NCBI GenBank assembly: GCA_900769565.1
Contig: CAAGHC010000068.1
Location: 1 to 48,481, forward strand
Reading direction: 5' to 3'
Origin: Clostridia bacterium
GTDB lineage: Bacteria > Bacillota > Clostridia > Christensenellales > Borkfalkiaceae
DNA: 48,481 bases
Part shown: positions 7,955 to 16,362 of the stretch, piece after piece
Layout: each line of letters starts with the position of its first letter
How positions within the stretch are numbered: the stretch's first letter is position 1
Notes under the pieces: model-generated
The model's database searches: none
Told to the model about the DNA's origin: nothing
Seen by the model: the letters and a program-made list of their open reading frames with translations, nothing else
Position numbers and translations under genes: made by a program

Positions 7955-8048
7955 GCTAGGCTCGACTACACGAAAGGATGAGATTGACCTTGTTGGTCAT
8001 CGAAGTCTTTCGGGCAAGTCAGTTAACGACGCCCAACGACGTTTGTAA
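7955..8048. repeat. Tandem 94-nt structured repeat, copy 1
   Basis: This copy matches 8080-8173 without gaps, with six substitutions in 94 bases. Inside it, CGAAAG pairs with CTTTCG and TGACC with GGTCA, forming a long interrupted hairpin. All six differences fall outside these arms. It is non-coding and lies between the ABC transporter stop and its terminator. Its function is unknown. Confidence 0.85.
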
Positions 8049-8079
8049 ACATATACTTAAAGGATTAGAAACGAGTTGG

Positions 8080-8173
8080 GCTAGGCTCGACAGCACGAAA
8101 GGATAAGATTGACCTTGTTGGTCATCGAGGTCTTTCGGGTAAGTCAGTTAACGACGCCCAACGACGTTTATAA
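8080..8173. repeat. Tandem 94-nt structured repeat, copy 2
   Basis: This is the second copy, offset by exactly 125 nt from copy 1, with a 31-nt spacer between them. It ends four bases downstream of the ABC transporter stop codon (minus-strand sense). This copy alone also has outer closing arms, GTTGGGC (8075-8081) and GCCCAAC (8155-8161). It is either part of the 3' UTR of the transporter or a dispersed structured element. Confidence 0.85.
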
Positions 8174-8177
8174 GCCA

Positions 8178-11100
8178 TTATAGAGCACGGATGCTTTCTA
8201 CCGGCGACTTCTTCGCTGCAAAGTATACGGGGAAGAAAGTTGCTAAAATAGAAATGCCAAACGATACTACAAGTATTAAACCTACGTTGATGATTTGGAA
8301 GTTTAGAAGTTTCATCTTAACTACAGTTACCATTGAAGTATTGATAATACCACAAACAACGTATGCACCAACGGTTGCAAGCACGAAACATATCAATGCA
8401 ATAATAAAGGCTTCTGCAAAGAAGATTTTGAACACGTCCGAACCCCTTGCACCAACTGCACGAAGTATACCGATATCCTTTTTCTTTGCCGAGATTGATA
8501 CGGATATAAAGTTAAGTAGCATTAGCGCTGCAAATACACCGAGTATACCACCAACGATTAAGAATATTTGTTGCATTTCGGTAATCATATCTAGGAACAG
8601 TTCAAGTTCTTGATAAACTGAATTGTTTACCTTTAATTTAACCCCTGCAGTACCGAGAGTATCGAGCGCAACTGCAATTGATTCTTGAGAATTATCGGTT
8701 TTCGTAATAAGGAAGTTGTATTTAGCATCGGTAGGTGCAACGTAGTCGGTTTTTTCAACGTTCTTCCAAAGAATTTCGTCGCCCATACCCTTTCTTTGTT
8801 CAGAGTATTCTGCAACAAATTCACTATGTACTAAATATTCAACGTAACTATCCGTATCGGTCGTGAAGTAACCTAAATTTTCTAATTGACCTTTTTGACC
8901 AAGATAGTTCTTAAAGTAATATTTTTCAGGAATATTTACGTAATTTACCGACGTATCAAGCGTTTCGCTCATAGCAGAACCAACAACGTTAACGTAGAAT
9001 TCTTCGGTAACTTGTTTAACAGCATTGAACTCGTCGTCAGAAATATTCATCCACTCTAATTGACCAGCAATACTGTCATAATAAGCTTCATAACCTAAAA
9101 GTTCGGACATTCTTGCGTTCATTTGGTCAACGTATATACTACCTTCATTCCACATATTATCTTTTACATTTTTAACGTAAAAATAATAGTAGTGATTTTG
9201 AGGACAATATTGTTTAAATCCGTTAGTCTGGTCGTTTACGTAAGTTTTTAGAACGTTCCAGTCTGCATCATCAATAGCCATGCTGTTATTCATACCATAT
9301 TCTACAGCAGAAAGTGCGTCATAGAAAGCGCCCGTAGTATACAAACCGTCACCGTTCATACTGGACTGATCACGCATAAAATTAGCTGCTACGTATACGT
9401 ATTCTTTTTCAACTAATACGGCGTACCATTCGTCAACAAGGTCGGTAATTGCTCTATAGTCGGTAAGGCCCCACATATTATCGTAAGTATTCTTAAAATC
9501 AGAGCCGTCGCCAACAAGCGTTTCTTTTTGAGCAGGCTCGTAGAGGAATAAGTTGCTTAATTTGCTTGCATAATCTTGCACGCCACTACGATAACTATCC
9601 ATATACTTAGAATAAGGAATATATACTTGATTTTTATTTAACGTGAATGAAATTTTCTCGCCGTCGAAATTATAGAATTCAAAATCTTCTTCATAATCGC
9701 TTACGGTTTTTTCGGTAAATACACTCGTCCAGTATTCGTTAACGTCCTCGTCAAACTCATACCATTCAATTCTAACGCCTTGCATTGGTTTGCTGTTTAT
9801 GTTTTTACCCGAGACGTTTCTAATATTATCCTTGTATTCGTCGTAGAATTCTTCGGTTACGAATAAAATACTGTTAAAGTTGTAAGAAAGATAATCTTGT
9901 AAAGATTCACCTAAATTTTCCTTTTCGCTAGCGCTTATAGAGTTATTAGTAGAATCCTTTAGAACGTCGTATTCGCTAGGAATTTCACCTATTTTATAAA
10001 CGCCTACTACGGTAAATAAGTCCCCGCTATTTATAGCGTTACAGTTACCGATTTTAATTTTCTTGCCTAACATATCGCTAACGTTGGTTATTCCACTACT
10101 ATTAGTTTTGGTAAACCATTCTGCAACGTATTCGGGAATAGCGATTTCGGTTTTAGTTTCAGGATATCTTCCTTCGCCTATTAAAGTGTAGCCGTTTCTA
10201 GCCATGTAGTCGCCACCACAATCGGTAAAACCGTAAATTTCGGTTACAGGATAATATAATTCATCCTTACTGTCAATGTTGGGTGCGATAGAATTGCTAC
10301 CGTTAACAAGCATTACGGGATAAGATTGGTTAGATTCCCATCTGCTATTAGTAAAGTTGAATATACCAGCAAAATCGCCACCCAAAGCGCTCTTGTCTTT
10401 TAGTTCTTGAACACCGAAAAGCGTACTAGATTCTCGTTCCCATTCGTTTTCTAATTGCTCTACGCCCGTATTTTTATCAACTTTTATACTTTGGTCAATG
10501 TACTTATAGTATTTAGATACGGTAATGGTGGGATAGTTTGCAGTCTTCATAGCCTCGGACACCGAATAGTTAGCGTCGTAAAGCATAAAGGTTGAAACTA
10601 CGCCGAACATTAAGAATGCTACAACCGATAAAAGCACGGTAAAAATAAGTCTTATCGGCTTGGTTTTAAGACCACTTGCACCCATCTTAAATGCGTGCGA
10701 CGCAGGTAGTCTTGACTTAATAAACTTGGTTTTACTACCGTCGTATTCTTTAATAGCAACTTCGCCCGTTTGCTTAAAGTATTCTTTGTTGCCGTTATCG
10801 TTAATTTTACAAGCACGCTTAACGTCGGGAAGTTCTTTTTTACCTGCCGTAATAATTGCCTCGCCCTTATTCTTTTTGAGCATTGCAACTATATTTTTAA
10901 CGTCAGCCTCGGTAATTTCTTCGGCATTTTTAATGCTAATGGTATCTTCTGAAACAACTTGAACGTTCTCACTTATGTTCTTTGGTTCGGAATAAGCCTT
11001 TTCAACGTCGGATAAAATTTGACCGTCTTTTAACTCGATAATTCTATCGCCGTATTGTTCTGCGAACTCTCTATCGTGCGAAACTACTATAACGAGTTTG

Positions 11101-11666
11101 GTTTCAGAAAGTTTCTTTAACGTATCGAAAACTTGCTTACCCGTATTAGAGTCGAGTGCACCCGTCGGTTCGTCCGCCATAATAATTTCAGGCTCTTTAA
11201 TAAGCGCACGGGCTATTGCAACCCTTTGCTTTTGACCACCTGAAAGGGTGTTTGGTTTTCTTCTGCCAAGGCCCTTAAGGTCAACCTTTTCTAAAAGTTC
11301 ATTTACTGCCTTTTTGTCGTTAGGTTTGTTTTGAAGTTGAAGTGCAAGCGCAATGTTTTGCTCTACCGTAAATTCGTTTAAGATGTTGTATTCTTGGAAT
11401 ACGAAACCTATAAAGGTATTACGGTAACTGTCGAAATCGCCAGTCGTAAAGTCCTTACTGCTCTTGCCCTTAACGATAACTTCACCACTATCGGGCTTGT
11501 CCAAGCCACCGGAAACGTTAAGCAACGTTGATTTACCCGAACCACTTCGTCCAAGTAAGAAAACCATGCCCGTTTCGGGGAATTTAACCGAAACGTTATC
11601 CAGCGCTTTTACCGTCACTCCACCTTTAGTAGAGTAACATTTTACTAGATTTTTTACTTCTAACAT
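8178..11666 (-). CDS. ABC transporter, ATPase fused to MacB/FtsX-type permease
   Basis: This 1162-residue single-chain transporter starts with a LolD/MacB-type ATPase: Walker A 'GRSGSGKST' at 39-47, Q-loop Gln91, signature 'LSGGQ' at 141-145, Walker B ending Asp165-Glu166, and switch His197. A linker leads to one membrane helix (about 339-363), a roughly 650-residue extracytoplasmic region rich in Tyr, Asn and acidic residues, and three C-terminal helices in an FtsX domain ending 'AAKKSPVESIRAL'. This fold works as a mechanotransmission pump or exporter, for example for peptides or lipoproteins; the substrate is unknown. A GGGAGGA site precedes the start. A 61-nt hairpin element shared with the GH78 operon ends 20 nt before the ATG. 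Confidence 0.88.
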   Translation of the reverse strand: MLEVKNLVKCYSTKGGVTVKALDNVSVKFPETGMVFLLGRSGSGKSTLLNVSGGLDKPDSGEVIVKGKSSKDFTTGDFDSYRNTFIGFVFQEYNILNEFTVEQNIALALQLQNKPNDKKAVNELLEKVDLKGLGRRKPNTLSGGQKQRVAIARALIKEPEIIMADEPTGALDSNTGKQVFDTLKKLSETKLVIVVSHDREFAEQYGDRIIELKDGQILSDVEKAYSEPKNISENVQVVSEDTISIKNAEEITEADVKNIVAMLKKNKGEAIITAGKKELPDVKRACKINDNGNKEYFKQTGEVAIKEYDGSKTKFIKSRLPASHAFKMGASGLKTKPIRLIFTVLLSVVAFLMFGVVSTFMLYDANYSVSEAMKTANYPTITVSKYYKYIDQSIKVDKNTGVEQLENEWERESSTLFGVQELKDKSALGGDFAGIFNFTNSRWESNQSYPVMLVNGSNSIAPNIDSKDELYYPVTEIYGFTDCGGDYMARNGYTLIGEGRYPETKTEIAIPEYVAEWFTKTNSSGITNVSDMLGKKIKIGNCNAINSGDLFTVVGVYKIGEIPSEYDVLKDSTNNSISASEKENLGESLQDYLSYNFNSILFVTEEFYDEYKDNIRNVSGKNINSKPMQGVRIEWYEFDEDVNEYWTSVFTEKTVSDYEEDFEFYNFDGEKISFTLNKNQVYIPYSKYMDSYRSGVQDYASKLSNLFLYEPAQKETLVGDGSDFKNTYDNMWGLTDYRAITDLVDEWYAVLVEKEYVYVAANFMRDQSSMNGDGLYTTGAFYDALSAVEYGMNNSMAIDDADWNVLKTYVNDQTNGFKQYCPQNHYYYFYVKNVKDNMWNEGSIYVDQMNARMSELLGYEAYYDSIAGQLEWMNISDDEFNAVKQVTEEFYVNVVGSAMSETLDTSVNYVNIPEKYYFKNYLGQKGQLENLGYFTTDTDSYVEYLVHSEFVAEYSEQRKGMGDEILWKNVEKTDYVAPTDAKYNFLITKTDNSQESIAVALDTLGTAGVKLKVNNSVYQELELFLDMITEMQQIFLIVGGILGVFAALMLLNFISVSISAKKKDIGILRAVGARGSDVFKIFFAEAFIIALICFVLATVGAYVVCGIINTSMVTVVKMKLLNFQIINVGLILVVSFGISILATFFPVYFAAKKSPVESIRAL

Positions 11667-11686
11667 AAGTTCCTCCCGTTTTAAAT

Positions 11687-11747
11687 TGCTAATAAATCTA
11701 ACTTTCTCTTTTCTGCAAAGAAAAGAGAAAGGGTTAACCCTTGAAAA
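11687..11747 (-). repeat. 61-nt hairpin-palindrome element, copy 1
   Basis: This aligns without gaps to 45578-45638, with eight differences in 61. It contains an 11-bp perfect stem (TTTCTCTTTTC with GAAAAGAGAAA) and the 14-bp palindrome AAGGGTTAACCCTT. It ends exactly 20 nt upstream of the ABC transporter start codon, so it would lie in the 5' leader. No T run follows the stem, so it is not a standard terminator. Confidence 0.8.
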
Positions 11748-11762
11748 TTTCTTTTGTGTTCT

Positions 11763-13574
11763 CTATTTACTGTTGTCCGTTTTCAGTATTGATATAAATG
11801 CTTCACTCGGAATTTCTACCGTTCCGATTGAGCGCATCTTCTTTTTACCTTCTTTTTGTTTTTCTAGTAGTTTTTTCTTTCTCGTCACGTCACCGCCGTA
11901 ACATTTAGCCAAAACGTCCTTTCTAAACGCCTTTACCGTTTCCCTAGCGATAATCTTTCCACCGATTGCCGCCTGAATAGGAATTTCAAACATTTGTCTT
12001 GGAATAACGTCTTTTAATTTTTCTGCTATTTGTCTACCACGCTCGTACGCCTTATCCTTATGAACGATTATTGAAAGGGCGTCGCACACGTCCCCGTTAA
12101 GCAACATATCCATCTTAACTAGGTCGCTACGTTGATAACCTGCTATCTCGTAATCGAAAGACGCATAGCCCTTGGTACGAGATTTTAAGCTATCGAAAAA
12201 GTCGTAAATTATTTCGTTAAGTGGCAAAATATACTTCAATTCCACACGTGTTTTATCAAGATAAACCATGTCCTTATAAATACCACGCTTATATTGACAA
12301 AGTTCCATAATCGGCCCTACGTAATCAGGGGGCGTAAAAATACTAGCGTTTATAACCGGCTCTTCCATATATTCTATTTCGGTAACGGGCGGTAAATGAG
12401 TAGGATTTTCCACTACCATCTGCGTACCATCTGTTTTATAAACCTTATACGAAACGGACGGAGCAGTCGTGATTATATCCAAATCAAATTCACGCTCTAT
12501 TCTTTCTTGAATAACGTCCATGTGAAGTAGCCCTAAAAATCCACAACGGAAACCAAAGCCAAGCGCTGCCGAATTATCAGGTTCAATGGATAGCGCAGCG
12601 TCGTTAAGTTTAAGTTTTAACAACGCGTCTTTCAAGTCGTTAAACTTACTACCATCCAACGGGAACACGCCCGAAAACACCATAGGTAGCGCCTTTTTAT
12701 AGCCCGAAAGCGGTTCTTTAGCAGGGTTATCGACAGACGTTATAGTATCGCCAACAGCAGTGTCCTCAATACTCTTAATGCTTGCCGCAATATAACCTAC
12801 TTCGCCGGCTGAAAGACTATCTTTCACCTGCATTTTGGGTGAAAATACGCCCACTTCAGTAACGTCGAACTGCTTATCCGACATAAAGGTCTTAATTTTA
12901 GTACCGACCTTAACCGTACCGTCCATAATCCTTACGAAACAGATAACGCCTTTAAAATTGTCGTAATAACTGTCGAATATAAGCGCCTTTAACGGTTTAT
13001 TTTCATCCCCGCTCGGCGCAGGAATTTTTGCCACCACTTGTTCTAAAACGTCTTCTATATTAGTGCCGTTTTTAGCCGAAATTCGGGGTGCGTCGCCCGC
13101 CTCTACGCCTAATATATCTTCTAACTCACGTGCCGCCTCGTCTGGATTTGCAGACGCCAAATCAACCTTGTTTATAACCGGCATTATCTCTAGGTCGTTA
13201 TCAATTGCAAGGTATGCGTTTGCTAGTGTTTGGGCTTGTACGCCTTGGGTTGCATCGACGATTAAGATTGCACCCTCACACGCTTTAAGCGAACGGGAAA
13301 CCTCATAGGTAAAATCTACGTGACCGGGGGTATCTATTAAATTGAAAACGTATTCTTGTCCGTCCTTTGCTTTATAGAACATTCTTACGGGGGTAAGTTT
13401 TATGGTAATACCACGTTCACGCTCTAAATCCATAGAGTCTAATAGTTGGTCTTCCATATCACGTTCACTAACTTGACCGGTCTTTTCCATAAGCCTGTCA
13501 GCAAGCGTACTCTTGCCATGGTCGATATGCGCTATAATACAAAAGTTTCTGATGTTTTTTTGCTCTATTGACAT
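11763..13574 (-). CDS. lepA: Translation elongation factor 4 (LepA)
   Basis: This 603-residue ribosomal GTPase is full length. The G-domain motifs are intact: 'AHIDHGKST' (G1), 'DTPGHVDF' (G3) and 'NKVDL' (G4). EF-G-like domains follow, and the C-terminal domain specific to LepA ends in 'KKLLEKQKEGKKKMR'. It acts on stalled or mis-translocated ribosomes. The start has only a weak AAGG site six bases upstream. A perfect plus-strand promoter for the neighbouring gene overlaps its start codon. hemW, a common lepA neighbour, lies beyond the ABC gene. Confidence 0.97.
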   Translation of the reverse strand: MSIEQKNIRNFCIIAHIDHGKSTLADRLMEKTGQVSERDMEDQLLDSMDLERERGITIKLTPVRMFYKAKDGQEYVFNLIDTPGHVDFTYEVSRSLKACEGAILIVDATQGVQAQTLANAYLAIDNDLEIMPVINKVDLASANPDEAARELEDILGVEAGDAPRISAKNGTNIEDVLEQVVAKIPAPSGDENKPLKALIFDSYYDNFKGVICFVRIMDGTVKVGTKIKTFMSDKQFDVTEVGVFSPKMQVKDSLSAGEVGYIAASIKSIEDTAVGDTITSVDNPAKEPLSGYKKALPMVFSGVFPLDGSKFNDLKDALLKLKLNDAALSIEPDNSAALGFGFRCGFLGLLHMDVIQERIEREFDLDIITTAPSVSYKVYKTDGTQMVVENPTHLPPVTEIEYMEEPVINASIFTPPDYVGPIMELCQYKRGIYKDMVYLDKTRVELKYILPLNEIIYDFFDSLKSRTKGYASFDYEIAGYQRSDLVKMDMLLNGDVCDALSIIVHKDKAYERGRQIAEKLKDVIPRQMFEIPIQAAIGGKIIARETVKAFRKDVLAKCYGGDVTRKKKLLEKQKEGKKKMRSIGTVEIPSEAFISILKTDNSK

Positions 13575-13596
13575 AAATAACCTTATACTGTATAAT
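13568..13596 (+). promoter_or_regulatory. Consensus sigma-A promoter of the GDPD gene
   Basis: TTGACA (13568-13573), a 17-bp spacer and TATAAT (13591-13596) match the consensus fully. The -35 overlaps the divergent lepA start codon. The 5' UTR would be about 60 nt. Confidence 0.8.
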
Positions 13597-13661
13597 AATT
13601 AGATATAGTATACTACATTTTTAGTTATCTTGTAAAGTAAAATTTAAAAAACGGAGAGCGT

Positions 13662-14384
13662 ATGAGATTAAATAATAACAGTTGGCTATTGAATAAGCCC
13701 ATTGCCCATAGAGGGCTTTGGGGTGGTAATATAGTGGAAAATTCCATTACAGCCTACCAAAACGCAATAGACAACGGATACCCGATAGAAATAGACGTTT
13801 ATCGAACGCTAGACGGAAAACTTGTAAGTTTTCACGATAGCACGCTCAAGCGAATGACGGGAATAGACGGTAAAATTTACGAGAAAAGTTTTGACCAATT
13901 AAAAACTCTAAATTTAGCGAATAGTAATGAGAAAATCCCCTTGCTTGAAGACGTTTTGGCGTTATGCGAAAACAAGACGCCATTATTAATCGAATTTAAG
14001 GACCAGCCTAGTAAGGACTTTGTAAAAGATACGGTATCAATGCTTAAAAAATATAAGGGCGAATTTGCAGTACAGTCCTTTAATCCCCTATATATAAACC
14101 AAATTAAAAAACTTGCACCCGAATTTATAAGGGGAATTCTTGCAACCGAAAGCCATGCGAACGATAAGTCGTTTTTAACCCGATACGTACTTAAAAACAT
14201 GAGTTTTAACGGCATCATTAAGCCAGATTTTATAAGTTATTCATATACGGGCTTACCATTAAAAGCAAAAAAAGTTAAAAATTTACCCGTAATCGCTTGG
14301 ACGGTTACCGACCAACAAAGCGCAAATACTGCGTTAGAGCATGCTAACAATATAATTTTTGAGCATTTTATTCCTAACAGATAA
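13662..14384 (+). CDS. Glycerophosphodiester phosphodiesterase
   Basis: This 240-residue GDPD-family enzyme hydrolyses glycerophosphodiesters to glycerol 3-phosphate and an alcohol. The catalytic and metal residues are visible: His16-Arg17-Gly18 ('IAHRG'), Glu43 and Asp45 ('PIEIDVY'), and His58 ('SFHDS'). A second conserved acid lies in 'LIEFKDQ'. There is no signal peptide, so it is cytoplasmic and of UgpQ type. GGAG sits just before the ATG. It has its own strong promoter and a bidirectional terminator shared with rplL. Confidence 0.93.
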   Translation: MRLNNNSWLLNKPIAHRGLWGGNIVENSITAYQNAIDNGYPIEIDVYRTLDGKLVSFHDSTLKRMTGIDGKIYEKSFDQLKTLNLANSNEKIPLLEDVLALCENKTPLLIEFKDQPSKDFVKDTVSMLKKYKGEFAVQSFNPLYINQIKKLAPEFIRGILATESHANDKSFLTRYVLKNMSFNGIIKPDFISYSYTGLPLKAKKVKNLPVIAWTVTDQQSANTALEHANNIIFEHFIPNR

Positions 14385-14414
14385 AGAAACGCCACAATAA
14401 ATATTTAAAAGTAA

Positions 14415-14446
14415 AAACGGACGAGATAACTCGTCCGTTTCTTTTT
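14415..14446. terminator. Bidirectional terminator between GDPD gene and rplL
   Basis: AAACGGACGAG (14415-14425) pairs perfectly with CTCGTCCGTTT (14430-14440) around a 4-nt loop. Runs of T follow on both strands. It ends the rplJ-rplL transcript, so rpoB is not co-transcribed from here. Confidence 0.9.
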
Positions 14447-14461
14447 TGATTGATATTAAAA

Positions 14462-14833
14462 TTATTCAGCAACAACAGTAGCGCCAACTTCTTTGAATCT
14501 AGCGATAATCTTGTCAGCTTCTTCTTTGGTAGCGCTTTCTTTGATAACGCCCTTAGCTTCAACGAGAGCTTTAGCTTCGCCAAGACCTAAAGAAGTGAAT
14601 TCTCTAACTGCTTTGATAACGTCGATTTTCTTGTCGCCGATTTCTTTAATAGAAACCTTGAATTCAGTCTTTTCTTCAGCAGCAGGAGCGTCTGCAGCAA
14701 CAGGAGCAGCAGCAACTGCAACAGGAGCAGCAGCGCTAACGCCGAATTCTTCTTCTAATGCTTTAACGAGTTCGTTAAGTTCTAAAACCGTCATACCTTT
14801 TACTTCTTCAATCATTTTTTGAATGTCTGCCAT
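14462..14833 (-). CDS. rplL: 50S ribosomal protein L7/L12
   Basis: This 123-residue stalk protein has an N-terminal dimerisation domain, an Ala/Pro-rich hinge (about residues 32-55) and a conserved C-terminal factor-binding domain ('KKIDVIKAVRE', 'GLGEAKALVE'). The ATG at 14833 ('MADIQKMIEE') has GGAGGA upstream; a TTG further up would start inside that site. It is the last gene of the rplJ-rplL operon. Confidence 0.97.
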   Translation of the reverse strand: MADIQKMIEEVKGMTVLELNELVKALEEEFGVSAAAPVAVAAAPVAADAPAAEEKTEFKVSIKEIGDKKIDVIKAVREFTSLGLGEAKALVEAKGVIKESATKEEADKIIARFKEVGATVVAE

Positions 14834-14902
14834 TTTTCTATCCTCCAAATTATCTTTTAATTTAAATTTTTTATTTTTTTATTTTTTGTTTTTTGTAAAA
14901 GC

Positions 14903-15424
14903 TTACGCTTTTTGTTCTGCAATCGCATTGAGAGCGATTACTAGGCTACGCGGCATTGCTGACAATACACCAACAAAGTTGGAAATAGGTGCTTGCAATG
15001 AGCCGAGCATTTTTGCAACAAGTTCTTCTTTCGAAGGCATTGACGCGAGTTCTTTTACGCCGTTAACGTCTACTCTTCCGCCATCAACGAATGCGCTTTT
15101 TACTGATACTTTGTTTTCAAACTTCTTAACCGCTGCCATAATAACTTTAGATGCACCAGTTTCATCAGGTCCGAACGCTACCGAAGTAGGACCGTTCAAA
15201 TCTTCGTCAAAATCGGTGATACCCATATCATTGAAAGCACGACGGATTAAGGTGTTCTTCAAAACTTTGTATTCTACGTTGTTTTTTCTGAATTCACGAC
15301 GAAGTTCGGTATCTTCTGCAACGGTAAGACCGTTAAATTTAACGAATACAACCGACTTTGCGCTTTGAATTTTTTCCTTAATGTCTTCAACTACTACTTT
15401 CTTTGCTTCAAAATTTGCCGACAT
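14903..15424 (-). CDS. rplJ: 50S ribosomal protein L10
   Basis: This 173-residue stalk base protein binds 23S rRNA and L7/L12 dimers through its C-terminal helix. The family pattern is clear ('VVEDIKEKIQSAKSVVFVKFNGLTV', 'KNTLIRRA'). GGAGG precedes the start. It is preceded by a typical L10 leader that lets excess L10-L7/L12 repress the operon. Confidence 0.96.
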   Translation of the reverse strand: MSANFEAKKVVVEDIKEKIQSAKSVVFVKFNGLTVAEDTELRREFRKNNVEYKVLKNTLIRRAFNDMGITDFDEDLNGPTSVAFGPDETGASKVIMAAVKKFENKVSVKSAFVDGGRVDVNGVKELASMPSKEELVAKMLGSLQAPISNFVGVLSAMPRSLVIALNAIAEQKA

Positions 15425-15453
15425 TTATTTTACCTCCTTAATTTAATGAAAAA

Positions 15454-15585
15454 GCCCTTGTACTACCAAAACGGAATACAAGGGCGACAAAAAAACAAGT
15501 TTATACGTCACTTAAAAAATTCCGCCTCGGTTGGTCTGCGATATACGCAAGTTAACACCTACTGTCTTAGGCTATTTTATTTTAC
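15454..15585 (-). promoter_or_regulatory. Ribosomal protein L10 leader with attenuator
   Basis: The minus-strand RNA contains 'CCTAAGACAGTAGGTG' and downstream 'CCGAGGCGGA', the hallmark elements of the L10 leader that binds the L10-L7/L12 complex. It ends in an intrinsic attenuator: GCCCTTGTA pairs with TACAAGGGC (15454-15485) and T5 follows. It lies between the promoter at 15592-15620 and rplJ. Confidence 0.85.
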
Positions 15586-15591
15586 TTGGTG

Positions 15592-15620
15592 ATTATAACA
15601 CTTTTATTTAGTCTTGTCAA
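15592..15620 (-). promoter_or_regulatory. Consensus promoter of rplJ-rplL
   Basis: On the minus strand TTGACA (15620-15615), 17 bp and TATAAT (15597-15592) match the consensus fully. The -35 abuts the rplA stop codon. Confidence 0.88.
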
Positions 15621-16307
15621 CTAAATTTTAGCGTTAATTTTTACGCCGGGGCCCATCGTGCTTGCAAGTGCAACACTCTTAATGTATTGACCTTTTGCAG
15701 CGGCAGGTTTTGCCTTAACGATTGCATCCATAAGTGCGTCGTAGTTTTCTTTGAGTTTTTCTTTGCCGAAACTCTTCTTACCGATAGCACAGTGAATGAT
15801 TGCAGTCTTGTCAAGTCTGTATTCTACTTTACCTGCTTTGGTATCTTTGATAGCCTTTGCAACGTCCATAGTAACAGTACCAGACTTGGGGTTAGGCATC
15901 AAGCCTTTAGGACCTAAAACCTTACCGATACGACCAACCAAACCCATCATGTCGGGGGTGGTGATGATAACGTCGTAATCAAACCAGTTTTCAGTTTGAA
16001 TTTTTTGAATCATTTCTTCTGCACCAACGAAGTCTGCACCAGCTTCTTTAGCGATATCAGCCTTTTCACCTTTAGCGAGTACGAGCACTTTTACGTCTTT
16101 ACCCGTGCCGTTAGGAAGAACGATAACGCCTCTAACTTGTTGGTCTGCTTGTTTGGGGTCAACACCCAAACGAACGTGAAGTTCAACAGTTTCGTCAAAT
16201 TTTGCTTTTGCAGTGTCGATAACTAAACCGATAGCTTCGTCTACTTCGTAGAGTTTAGCGGTTTCAATAGTTTTTGCACTGTCGATATATTTTTTTCCGT
16301 GTTTCAT
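15621..16307 (-). CDS. rplA: 50S ribosomal protein L1
   Basis: This 228-residue protein of the L1 stalk has the conserved two-domain sequence ('MKHGKKYIDSAK', 'GVIVLPNGTGK', 'GLMPNPKSGTVT'). GGAGG precedes the ATG. It follows rplK in the same transcript; the rplJ promoter starts at its stop codon. Confidence 0.97.
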   Translation of the reverse strand: MKHGKKYIDSAKTIETAKLYEVDEAIGLVIDTAKAKFDETVELHVRLGVDPKQADQQVRGVIVLPNGTGKDVKVLVLAKGEKADIAKEAGADFVGAEEMIQKIQTENWFDYDVIITTPDMMGLVGRIGKVLGPKGLMPNPKSGTVTMDVAKAIKDTKAGKVEYRLDKTAIIHCAIGKKSFGKEKLKENYDALMDAIVKAKPAAAKGQYIKSVALASTMGPGVKINAKI

Positions 16308-16362
16308 TTAAATTACCTCCTGTGGTACGTTCGGGCATTAAGCCCTCCCACGTTCTATGTTC

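Noticed and set aside
7898..8173. CRISPR array or tRNA in the intergenic repeat region
   Set aside because: There are only two long repeat copies with a single 31-nt spacer, no cas genes nearby, and no cloverleaf or CCA end.
11687..11747. Hairpin between lepA and the ABC gene as a simple lepA terminator
   Set aside because: No T run follows the stem on the minus strand, and the near-identical copy at 45578-45638 stands in the same position relative to a start codon, which points to a leader element instead.
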